From positions 1 through 64,000 of the forward strand of contig CAAEFE010000086.1 in the NCBI GenBank assembly GCA_900755095.1: a stretch of DNA of 64,000 nucleotides. The letters are read 5' to 3'. This document shows, piece after piece, positions 52,689 through 60,367 of this stretch. The translations under genes were made by a program, and so were the position numbers. Source of the stretch: an uncultured Bacteroides sp. (GTDB lineage Bacteria > Bacteroidota > Bacteroidia > Bacteroidales > Bacteroidaceae). Below the pieces are notes generated by a model. The model saw only the letters and a list, made by a program, of their open reading frames with translations, ran no database searches and was not told the DNA's origin. Every line of letters begins with the position of its first letter. Within the stretch, counting starts at the first letter, position 1.

Positions 52689-52709
52689 GTATGCGAACGA
52701 AAAAAGAGT

Positions 52710-54107
52710 ATGGGAATACGATTAAAAGATTTAAGCAAACTGGGATACCGGGATAATGTTGCCCGTAGTCTGGTAGTGGACATTGTGAGCAAACATTGCA
52801 AATACGACACTAAAGAACAGATTGAAATGACATTGAGCGATATACTCGAGCATCCCGAATTTTACAAAAATAATGAAATTTGGAATAAGCTGGCCAAACG
52901 CCTTTCGCCTACTATCATAGCGAAAGAGTTTATAGCTTATGATTTATTGGATGAGCCGTTGATGTATAAAACCTATGGAGGTAAATTTATCGAAACGCTT
53001 GCCAAACAACAGATGAACCTGGCTATGCGCTTACCTGTAACGGTGGCCGGAGCATTGATGCCTGACGCTCATGCCGGATACGGGTTACCTATCGGTGGAG
53101 TGCTTGCTACGGATAATGTAGTGATTCCGTATGCCGTAGGCGTTGATATCGGTTGTCGGATGAGCCTGACGGTATTTGATGCCAGCGCCGACTTCCTGAA
53201 ACGATATACCTATCAGATGAAAGAAGCCTTGAAAGATTTCACTCATTTCGGTATGGATGGCGGATTGGGTTTTGAGCAAGAACATGAGGTGTTGGATAGG
53301 GAAGAATTCCGTTTGACGCCTTTGTTGAGAGATTTGCATGGAAAGGCAGTACGTCAACTGGGGAGTTCCGGTGGTGGCAATCATTTTGTGGAGTTCGGCG
53401 AGATCGCTCTGCAAGAAAATAACGTGTTGAATCTTCCAGAAGGAAATTATCTGGCATTGTTGTCACATTCCGGTTCACGAGGATTGGGAGCTGCCATTGC
53501 CAAACATTACAGCCTGTTGGCACGTGAAGTGTGCAGGCTTCCCCGTGAAGCACAGCATTTTGCCTGGCTGGATTTAAACACTGAAGCGGGGCAGGAGTAT
53601 TGGATGAGTATGGATCTGGCAGGTGATTATGCCCGTGCCTGTCATGAGCGAATTCATTTGAATTTGGCGAAAGCATTAGGGTTGAAGCCGCTCGCTAATG
53701 TCAACAACCATCATAACTTCGCTTGGAGAGAGGAAATAGCACCGGGGCGTATGGCAATCGTGCATCGCAAAGGAGCTACTCCGGCACAGAAAGGACAAGC
53801 GGGATTGATTCCCGGTAGCATGGCTACTGCAGGTTATCTGGTTTGTGGCAAAGGGATGGAAGCTGCTTTAAATTCGGCTTCTCATGGAGCCGGCAGGGCG
53901 ATGTCCCGCCAGAAGGCAAAAGATAGTTTTACGCAATCGGCTTTGAAGAAACTACTGTCGCAGGCGGGAGTGACTTTGATTGGTGGGAGCGTGGAAGAAA
54001 TGCCACTGGCATATAAGGATATTGACAGAGTGATGTATACACAGGAAACGCTGGTGGAAGTGCAGGGTAAATTTATGCCTCGCATCGTTCGAATGAATAA
54101 GGAGTGA
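52710..54107 (+). CDS. rtcB: RtcB-type RNA-splicing ligase
   Basis: A 465-residue RtcB protein, a Mn/GTP-dependent ligase joining 2',3'-cyclic phosphate or 3'-phosphate ends to 5'-OH ends. It carries DIGCRMS with metal-binding Asp146 and Cys149, GGGNHFVEFG, HSGSRGLG, NNHHNFAWRE and HRKGATPA. The HGAGR motif has the likely guanylylated His near residue 392. The ATG at 52710 is used because family members begin at a position like MGIRLKDLSKLGY; the GTG at 52602 would translate structured leader. It is first in a three-gene RNA-repair set. Confidence 0.9.
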   Translation: MGIRLKDLSKLGYRDNVARSLVVDIVSKHCKYDTKEQIEMTLSDILEHPEFYKNNEIWNKLAKRLSPTIIAKEFIAYDLLDEPLMYKTYGGKFIETLAKQQMNLAMRLPVTVAGALMPDAHAGYGLPIGGVLATDNVVIPYAVGVDIGCRMSLTVFDASADFLKRYTYQMKEALKDFTHFGMDGGLGFEQEHEVLDREEFRLTPLLRDLHGKAVRQLGSSGGGNHFVEFGEIALQENNVLNLPEGNYLALLSHSGSRGLGAAIAKHYSLLAREVCRLPREAQHFAWLDLNTEAGQEYWMSMDLAGDYARACHERIHLNLAKALGLKPLANVNNHHNFAWREEIAPGRMAIVHRKGATPAQKGQAGLIPGSMATAGYLVCGKGMEAALNSASHGAGRAMSRQKAKDSFTQSALKKLLSQAGVTLIGGSVEEMPLAYKDIDRVMYTQETLVEVQGKFMPRIVRMNKE

Positions 54108-54150
54108 TGTGATGAAAGAAATTAGTATTTAATTAAAAAAAAAGAAAGAA

Positions 54151-54858
54151 ATGATATCAGAGAAATATGGTCGCACTTATCACTATCCGTTCTCTCCCGG
54201 AACGACTAGTGACGACCGGATTAACCATACGTATTGGGAGGACATCCAACGGATTCGGACATTGGTGCATACCGAGAAGCTGGATGGAGAGAATAATTGT
54301 TTAAGTCAGTGGGGTGTTTTTGCCCGTTCGCATGCTGCTCCTACTACTTCACCTTGGACGAGGCAACTGCGTGAGCGTTGGGAATTGATAAAGAATGATT
54401 TGGGTGATATAGAAATCTTTGGAGAGAATCTATATGCCGTACATTCCATAGAATATCAGCGATTAGAAACGCATTTTTATGTTTTTGCAGTCCGCTGTAT
54501 GGATCAGTGGCTGTCGTGGGAAGAAGTAAAGTTTTATGCAGCTTTATTCGACTTTCCTACTGTTCCGGAGTTGAAGATAGAGTCTGTTTCCGGTTTGACA
54601 CCGGAACTATTAAAACAGGAAATCATCCGTATGTCACAAGAACCGGCTATCTTCGGCTCTTGTGAACCGTGGACGAAAGAGGTTTGTACCCGTGAGGGAG
54701 TAGTCAGCCGCAATGTCGGAGAATATCTGGTAAGCGAATTTGCACATAATGTATTTAAGTATGTGCGGAAAGGACATGTTAAAACAGACGAGCATTGGAC
54801 ACGTAACTGGAAGCGTGCCCCGCTTGTTTGGGAATTTAATAATGAAAAGGAGGAATAA
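54151..54858 (+). CDS. Rnl2-like ATP-dependent RNA ligase
   Basis: A 235-residue nucleotidyltransferase ligase. Motif I is KLDGEN (residues 43-48) with adenylated Lys43; motif III is in IFGENLYAVHS, motif IV in EGVVSRN, and motif V in VFKYVRKGHVK. It is short, with no obvious C-terminal accessory domain. It would join 3'-OH and 5'-phosphate RNA ends using ATP, the chemistry complementary to RtcB. It lies 43 bases after rtcB and 2 bases before the end-healing gene, which would supply the required ends. Confidence 0.88.
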   Translation: MISEKYGRTYHYPFSPGTTSDDRINHTYWEDIQRIRTLVHTEKLDGENNCLSQWGVFARSHAAPTTSPWTRQLRERWELIKNDLGDIEIFGENLYAVHSIEYQRLETHFYVFAVRCMDQWLSWEEVKFYAALFDFPTVPELKIESVSGLTPELLKQEIIRMSQEPAIFGSCEPWTKEVCTREGVVSRNVGEYLVSEFAHNVFKYVRKGHVKTDEHWTRNWKRAPLVWEFNNEKEE

Positions 54859-54860
54859 AG

Positions 54861-55967
54861 ATGAATTGGAAATTGATAGAAGATAAATCGTGGTGCTCAC
54901 TCGAACAACTGTTCGAGTGGGTGCGCGAAATGAATACTGTTCAGCAGGATATTCGTTATCATGCCGAGGGAAGTGTAGCCGAACATACCCGTATGGTGTT
55001 GGAGGCATTGCAGCAGTCTTCCGCTTATCATTCTCTTTCTACTTTGGAGAAAGAAATCATTTGGACATCTGCCTTGTTGCATGATGTTGAAAAACGTTCA
55101 ACTTCCGTGGATGAAGGAGAGGGGCGGGTATCTGCTAAAGGACATGCCAGAAAAGGAGAGTACACTGTCCGCACTATTTTATACCGGGATTGTCCTGCTC
55201 CATTCCATATCCGGGAACAGATTGCATCTTTAGTCCGGTACCATGGATTACCTGTTTGGCTGATGGAGAAGCCTGACTCTGTGAAGAAACTCTGTGAAGC
55301 TTCTTTACGGGTAGATACTTTATTACTAAAGATGTTGGCCGACGCTGATATCAGAGGACGCATTTGTGAAGATAAGAATGAACTGCTGGAAGCACTGGAA
55401 TTGTTTGAGATTTTCTGCCGTGAACAGGATTGTTGGAAGAAACCAAGAGGATTTGCCACTGATTATGCACGTTTTCATTACTTCCATACTGAAGACAGTT
55501 ATATTGATTATGTCCCTCACGAACAGTTTAAATGTGAAGTGACGATGTTGTCAGGACTTCCGGGAATGGGGAAGGATTATTATATTCAATCTGCTGGCAT
55601 AGATGTTCCGGTGGTGAGTTTGGACGTCATTCGTCGAAAACACAAATTGAGTCCTACGGATAAGTCTGCGAATGGATGGGTAGTGCAAACAGCGAAAGAG
55701 GAAGCCAGAACGTATCTCCGCAAAGGTCAGGACTTTGTTTGGAATGCTACTAACATAACTCGTCAGATGCGTGCTCAATTGATTGATTTGTTTGTTGATT
55801 ATGGTGCAAAAGTAAAGATAGTCTATCTGGAACAACCATACCACATTTGGCGTCAACAAAATAAAAGCAGGGAATATGCACTTCCTGAATCTGTTTTAGA
55901 TAAAATGTTGGATAAACTGGAGGTTCCTCAACTGGCGGAAGCGCATGAAGTCGTATATCAGGTATAA
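54861..55967 (+). CDS. HD-Pnk: HD phosphohydrolase fused to polynucleotide kinase
   Basis: A 368-residue two-domain end-healing enzyme. The N-terminal HD domain (about residues 30-195) has metal ligands His42, His74-Asp75 (LLHDVEKR), His128 and the DADIRGR motif (161-167). The C-terminal P-loop kinase domain (about 225-365) has Walker A GLPGMGKD (232-239) and VSLDVIRRKH. The same architecture, studied in Runella, removes 2',3'-phosphates and phosphorylates 5'-OH ends, preparing broken RNA for an Rnl-type ligase. The ATG at 54861 follows a good GGAGG ribosome-binding site, rare for this genome. Translation is probably coupled to the ligase gene. Confidence 0.87.
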   Translation: MNWKLIEDKSWCSLEQLFEWVREMNTVQQDIRYHAEGSVAEHTRMVLEALQQSSAYHSLSTLEKEIIWTSALLHDVEKRSTSVDEGEGRVSAKGHARKGEYTVRTILYRDCPAPFHIREQIASLVRYHGLPVWLMEKPDSVKKLCEASLRVDTLLLKMLADADIRGRICEDKNELLEALELFEIFCREQDCWKKPRGFATDYARFHYFHTEDSYIDYVPHEQFKCEVTMLSGLPGMGKDYYIQSAGIDVPVVSLDVIRRKHKLSPTDKSANGWVVQTAKEEARTYLRKGQDFVWNATNITRQMRAQLIDLFVDYGAKVKIVYLEQPYHIWRQQNKSREYALPESVLDKMLDKLEVPQLAEAHEVVYQV

Positions 55968-56043
55968 GCAAAGATTTCTATACTATAGCTTTTTCAAGTC
56001 AACCGCTAACTAACTGCAAACCATTTGCAGGACATTAAGGGAA

Positions 56044-56347
56044 AACTTCCTTTCTATTAATTATAAACTTCTAAAGGATAGGGAGGAAAGTTATTTCTCA
56101 TTAGTTGGAATCTATAATTGCAAGTTCTGTTTTTATAAATGAAACTTGCAATTATAAAAACAAAGCTTCTAATTATATAAATGAAAGCTTTATTTATAGT
56201 TTACTGTTAGTGCATTGCAAGTTTGGTATTGGCTAAATACAAATTTACTAGTAAGCAAAAGAAAGTTTATTATTAATAGATGAGCCGGTGCATTTATATG
56301 GATAGCAAACTTTCTCTTGCAACAAGCAACTGTGGCAAGAGAAAGTT
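56044..56347. repeat. array of inverted repeats in a gene-free stretch
   Basis: The 411-base gap between convergent genes holds at least three clear hairpins. A 14-bp stem with TATAATTGCAAGTT arms lies at 56113-56126 and 56143-56156. A 7-bp AAAGCTT stem lies at 56162-56168 and 56185-56191. A 13-bp AACTTTCTCTTGC stem lies at 56308-56320 and 56335-56347. An imperfect stem lies near 56044-56092 and a TTACTAGTAA palindrome near 56245. The first two share TATAAATGAAA in their loops, suggesting related units. The hairpin nearest the GH32 stop may terminate that gene. No CRISPR-like regular spacing and no coding frame. Confidence 0.6.
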
Positions 56348-56378
56348 CATTTTAGAAGACTTATTGAATAACCTCATT

Positions 56379-58028
56379 TTAATTCCAAATGGATTTCACA
56401 GAAAAAATCTCCAGATTCTTTACGGCAATATTATTTCCCCAAAAGCGGATTCCATCCTGATTGTTGTTTGCTGCTTTTCTTCCCATTGAATAGGAATATA
56501 TCCCTCCGTCTATGAATACTTCGATGGAAGTTTTGTCTATGTAAATATCGGCTGTAAGTTCCATACTGTTTCTATCTTCGGGAGAATAAAACACACTGTT
56601 GATTGTATTTGCATTCATATCGTAATCTAAGATTCGCTGACCAAAAAGGTCAATGCCGGCACTTGTAGCATGAGATAGTTTGAAAGTCGTTTTGATTCTC
56701 AAAGTTTCGGCATTGCGAAATTCTTTAAGATGATCGTTTGCTTTATCAGATGTCAAAGATGCCCATTTTTTCAAAGGAGTAAATAATTGCTTGGTTTCTT
56801 TAATCGGATTACTGAATAGCCTAATTCCTTCTTTTGTTGTGTGAAGAGTTAATTCTGTGGGCAATAACATCATTCCATTAAAAGGCATACTTGGGTGTGA
56901 AATACGTCCCCAGGCAATTTGTATGCGACGCCCGTCACTGTTGGGTATATTAGTATATGTTTGTCCTGCATACAGACTTCCTTTGGTATAAAAATACTTT
57001 CCTGATTCCGGGATAAATGTTTTGCCGTCAAATGAACCTAACATATATGTACCTGTAGCTCCATACATTACCCATTTTTTATTATTGGGATTTCCATCTA
57101 CTGCCAACTCAAAAAGTTCGGGACATTCCCAGAAACCTGTAACATGGCTTTCGTATTTCCAGCTTTTCAGGTCGGGCGAAGTGTATATGGAGTGTCCATC
57201 GCGTTCATTCAATACCATTACCCAATGATTTCCGGAGGTATACCAGAATATTTTAGGATCCCGCGTGTCGTGACTGTTCCAGATATGTTTGGAGTCTATC
57301 ACAGGATTATTTGTATATTTTGTAAATGTGCGTCCTTTGTCGAGGCTATATGCAATACATTGTACTTGCTTGTCAGGTCCGGCGGCTGTATATGCAACAA
57401 TCATAGCCGGAGTGTCTCCTTTATTGTAACCGGCAGTATTACCATAATCTATGACTGCCGAACCGGAGAACATTCCACCCAAATGATCGGGATATAAGGC
57501 ATCTGTCAATTCTTCCCAATGTACCAAATCTTTGCTTACAGCATGTCCCCAATGCATATTTTCCCATTCTCGCTCGAAAGGATTATGCTGATAAAAAAGA
57601 TGATATTCTCCATCATAATATACAAGTCCGTTAGGATCATTGATCCAGCCTCTTTTGGTTGTAAAGTGAAATTGAGGACGGTTGTTCTCTTTATATAAGT
57701 TGTCCTCTCCTTTAATATTGTCATCCTGATAGATGTTGCTTAATCCTTTTTCATTTCCTTCATAGCTGATTGTCAATGTTTTCCCTTTCAGATTGGAAAC
57801 ATCTTTAAATACCCAATAATCAGCTTCATCGGGAGCAAGGCGTATAACAACCGATAGGGCAGGTTGGCCTTTTACCTCAAAGGTCATTTTATGTCGGTCC
57901 TCTTTATGAGAAACAGGGATATTTAAATATCTCTTATCGATTTTTATTTTGATTTCTCCTGCTGAAAGTGAATAGCCTATAAAAAGAAGAATATTGGCTA
58001 ATATAGCTTTTTGAATAAGTAATTTCAT
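56379..58028 (-). CDS. GH32 fructan/sucrose hydrolase
   Basis: A 549-residue secreted enzyme. A signal peptide (about residues 1-23) is followed by an N-terminal beta domain of the kind found before Bacteroides GH32 enzymes (DUF4980-like, about 24-115), a five-bladed GH32 propeller and a C-terminal beta sandwich. Catalytic residues are intact: nucleophile Asp131 in WINDPNG, the RDPKIF motif (256-261) and acid/base Glu301 in ECPELF. It hydrolyses fructosyl linkages in levan, inulin or sucrose; which one cannot be read. It has its own promoter downstream of the GH76 operon terminator. Confidence 0.92.
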   Translation of the reverse strand: MKLLIQKAILANILLFIGYSLSAGEIKIKIDKRYLNIPVSHKEDRHKMTFEVKGQPALSVVIRLAPDEADYWVFKDVSNLKGKTLTISYEGNEKGLSNIYQDDNIKGEDNLYKENNRPQFHFTTKRGWINDPNGLVYYDGEYHLFYQHNPFEREWENMHWGHAVSKDLVHWEELTDALYPDHLGGMFSGSAVIDYGNTAGYNKGDTPAMIVAYTAAGPDKQVQCIAYSLDKGRTFTKYTNNPVIDSKHIWNSHDTRDPKIFWYTSGNHWVMVLNERDGHSIYTSPDLKSWKYESHVTGFWECPELFELAVDGNPNNKKWVMYGATGTYMLGSFDGKTFIPESGKYFYTKGSLYAGQTYTNIPNSDGRRIQIAWGRISHPSMPFNGMMLLPTELTLHTTKEGIRLFSNPIKETKQLFTPLKKWASLTSDKANDHLKEFRNAETLRIKTTFKLSHATSAGIDLFGQRILDYDMNANTINSVFYSPEDRNSMELTADIYIDKTSIEVFIDGGIYSYSMGRKAANNNQDGIRFWGNNIAVKNLEIFSVKSIWN

Positions 58029-58072
58029 GCTGTTTTTATATTATAACCTATTTGAATTTTTGGAATCACTGA

Positions 58073-58080
58073 CAAATATA
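58073..58080 (-). promoter_or_regulatory. -7 promoter element of the GH32 gene
   Basis: Minus-strand TATATTTG is an exact TAnnTTTG match about 45 bases before the ATG at 58028. Confidence 0.55.
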
Positions 58081-58127
58081 TGTGTTTTTGGGTCTTTTTC
58101 AGTAAGTTCCTCTATCTTTATAAAGAA

Positions 58128-58175
58128 AATCATTTGTGCCTTTTAATGAGACAGACATTAAAGGCACAAATGATT
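58128..58175 (-). terminator. strong terminator at the end of the GH76 operon
   Basis: A stem of about 20 bp (arms 58128-58148 and 58156-58175, with one bulged base; core ATTTGTGCCTTT) and a 7-base loop lies between the GH76 stop and the GH32 promoter. Confidence 0.75.
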
Positions 58176-58228
58176 ATTATAATTTACCTATTGATTCCCT
58201 CATACAGGGATATATATATGAAACTTCT

Positions 58229-59425
58229 TTATTTCCGGTCTTTTACATTCGGAAAAGTTAGCATTAGTGCAGGAATACCGGAAGCTGTATAAGAAGACAG
58301 GGGTGATGTTGATAATGGAGCTCGCTCCAAGAACTTATTAGTCAGATTTCGTTCCTTGTCACGATTTTTCCAGCCAAGATTGATGCTGCGTTCTATGTAT
58401 TCGGTGTATTGGGTTTGCCCGCAATCATTAATTAAAATAGGTATATATTGGGCTAAGATGGCATTATAAATACCTTTTTCGTCTGTTAATTCTTCTTGAG
58501 ATGGATTACCTTCCGGCCTTAAAACTTTATTTGCTGTTGACTTCTTTGCTATAATATAATCCATAGCGGCTTTTGCATGATTTAGATAAGTCTGATCTTT
58601 CGTCACAAGATAAAGCATGGCTGCAGAGCCCATGCAAGTGGCTTGGTTATAAACAAGCATTGTCCAAGCGGCATCAGCATTTCCATCATGTTTAGAGTCT
58701 GCTACTGCACCTGTTACCGGATTGAATAAATTTTCCGAAGCCCATTTATAAACGGTTTTTGCTTTTTCCAGATACTCGGAGTTGTTTGTAGCCTTATATA
58801 ACTCCATTGCAGCTATGATAGTTGGATAGTTGATGCATGCCATTTTCCCTGTACGACCAAATTTCCAGTCCCAGTACATGCCCCCGCTGTTCGGATCGAA
58901 CGAACCTTTATCCAAAGGATGTCCTCCTTCTGATTGTGGCTTTCCATTCCATACTCTATAAAACCCATCTTCTGATATTTTCAGGTATTTATCATCTTTG
59001 GTCAACAAGTATGCACGTGCTAACGAACCGACCCACCACATCATATCGTCATATAAATCCCAGTGGGAGTAATCATACCAATCGAATGTAAACTCATTAG
59101 AACATCCCTCGAAATGCCTTTCCATCAGGTCCATATATTTTTTATCACCTGTGAGTTTATAGGCGTTTATCGTCATATCAAACATCATGGCTTGTGTCCA
59201 ACCTACGGCAATCTCCGATGTTCCACTTCCTGCATCTCTACGATAAACTTGGCGGGAATCTTGGAATAAGTACTCATTAAACGAATCGTATGCTGTAATT
59301 ACATCACTGTATGTAAATCCTTTATCACCGGAATTGTTGTTTTCATTGGCATCTGAATCGGAACACCCGAATAACATGGCCCCTAATATCCAACTGAAAA
59401 CGATGATTATTTTATTTTTATTCAT
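58229..59425 (-). CDS. GH76-family glycanase lipoprotein (alpha-1,6-mannanase-like)
   Basis: A 398-residue lipoprotein (lipobox Cys21, LFGC) with the (alpha/alpha)6-barrel look of GH76. The paired catalytic aspartates are Asp126-Asp127 in LYDDMMWWVGSLARAY. Further helices repeat the KYLKIAEDGF and YLEKAKTVYKWA pattern. GH76 enzymes are endo-alpha-1,6-mannanases acting on yeast mannan; other alpha-mannoside substrates exist. The ATG at 59425 is used since the longer frame to 59497 would hide the lipobox and spans a hairpin. Operon partner of SusC/SusD and DUF3823. Confidence 0.85.
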   Translation of the reverse strand: MNKNKIIIVFSWILGAMLFGCSDSDANENNNSGDKGFTYSDVITAYDSFNEYLFQDSRQVYRRDAGSGTSEIAVGWTQAMMFDMTINAYKLTGDKKYMDLMERHFEGCSNEFTFDWYDYSHWDLYDDMMWWVGSLARAYLLTKDDKYLKISEDGFYRVWNGKPQSEGGHPLDKGSFDPNSGGMYWDWKFGRTGKMACINYPTIIAAMELYKATNNSEYLEKAKTVYKWASENLFNPVTGAVADSKHDGNADAAWTMLVYNQATCMGSAAMLYLVTKDQTYLNHAKAAMDYIIAKKSTANKVLRPEGNPSQEELTDEKGIYNAILAQYIPILINDCGQTQYTEYIERSINLGWKNRDKERNLTNKFLERAPLSTSPLSSYTASGIPALMLTFPNVKDRK

Positions 59426-59453
59426 AACTTGTTTTTTATACATGAAATTTATG

Positions 59454-59493
59454 AAAGAGGTTATCCACGTAAGGATAAGAGGATAACCTCTTT
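59454..59493 (-). other. intra-operon hairpin
   Basis: A perfect 13-bp stem (AAAGAGGTTATCC and complement) around a 14-base loop lies between the DUF3823 and GH76 genes, probably tuning downstream expression. Confidence 0.6.
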
Positions 59494-59520
59494 TCAAAAT
59501 AGGATTGTTTTAATCTATAA

Positions 59521-60327
59521 TTACGGAACTAAGACTTCCATCGGTTCACTGTAATTCCAGCGACGGACACTTTCTGTTTCGTAGTTTATACGGGCAGCTG
59601 CTCGTATAAATACTGTTCTGCCTGAAGGTATTGTACCGTTGGATTTGATGGTAACTTCCGTTCCAAAAAGAGGTTCAAAGTCTGCTCCAGTGTACTCTAT
59701 CTTATTAGACCAACGATCGTCTCGTGCTCTATATCCAACAGTTGAAGAATAACTCACAAATAGTTGTATGTCAGTCATATTCAAAAAGCTGTCTTTATAT
59801 TCTCCTAGAGGTTCAATCTTTTCTTTGAAAATCTCCTTGCTAACACCTCTCGTTACTTTGACTTTTGCTGTTATTTTGCCATTGCTGATTGTCGGCTCAC
59901 CTATGAGGACTACTTTCAAGAAAGGTTCTACTTCAAAACGTACTTTTGTTATGCCTGATATTTCTTTCTCTATCGTTTCATCAGCTAAAGGCACTCCATA
60001 GTTATCTTCTCGCACTAGGGGTATGAATGGACCATCAATACGGATATTGTATGTGCCTTTGAATAATTTTGTATGCTGGAATGTGCCATCGGGCATACAA
60101 TAAAAATCTGGGTTGTGCTGAACATTATCACCCCAACTGAGTTCAGTCAAGCGCACACGAATACCTTCACTGCCTTGGTCGGTCAGCACTTTTTCTCCTG
60201 TAGCTACATCTACTACTTCACCTTGCAATGTTTCCGCTGGTTCATCATAATTGTCAACGCTGAACATGTCACAGGAACCGAAAGTGAACAGTGCACATAA
60301 TAAGGTACAAAATGTTATCTTTTTCAT
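59521..60327 (-). CDS. DUF3823-type surface lipoprotein
   Basis: A 268-residue lipoprotein (lipobox Cys19, FGSC) matching the DUF3823 pattern: an N-terminal carboxypeptidase-regulatory-like beta sandwich with LQGEVVDVATGEKVLTDQG and FKGTYNIRIDGPF, then a second beta domain. These proteins sit after SusC/SusD in many Bacteroides loci and probably help bind glycan at the surface. No catalytic residues. Confidence 0.82.
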   Translation of the reverse strand: MKKITFCTLLCALFTFGSCDMFSVDNYDEPAETLQGEVVDVATGEKVLTDQGSEGIRVRLTELSWGDNVQHNPDFYCMPDGTFQHTKLFKGTYNIRIDGPFIPLVREDNYGVPLADETIEKEISGITKVRFEVEPFLKVVLIGEPTISNGKITAKVKVTRGVSKEIFKEKIEPLGEYKDSFLNMTDIQLFVSYSSTVGYRARDDRWSNKIEYTGADFEPLFGTEVTIKSNGTIPSGRTVFIRAAARINYETESVRRWNYSEPMEVLVP

Positions 60328-60367
60328 ATTCTATGTTTCTTAATTAGTTTTTTATATCACTTATCTT

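Noticed and set aside
52602..52709. N-terminal 36-codon extension of RtcB
   Set aside because: It would start at GTG inside structured leader and adds cysteine-rich sequence unlike the family.
56044..56347. Possible CRISPR array or invertible promoter
   Set aside because: The repeats are inverted, unequal and irregularly spaced, with no cas genes, and no recombinase gene is nearby.
56280..56489. Open frame of 69 codons on the plus strand
   Set aside because: It crosses a 13-bp hairpin and the end of the GH32 gene and shows no protein-like features.
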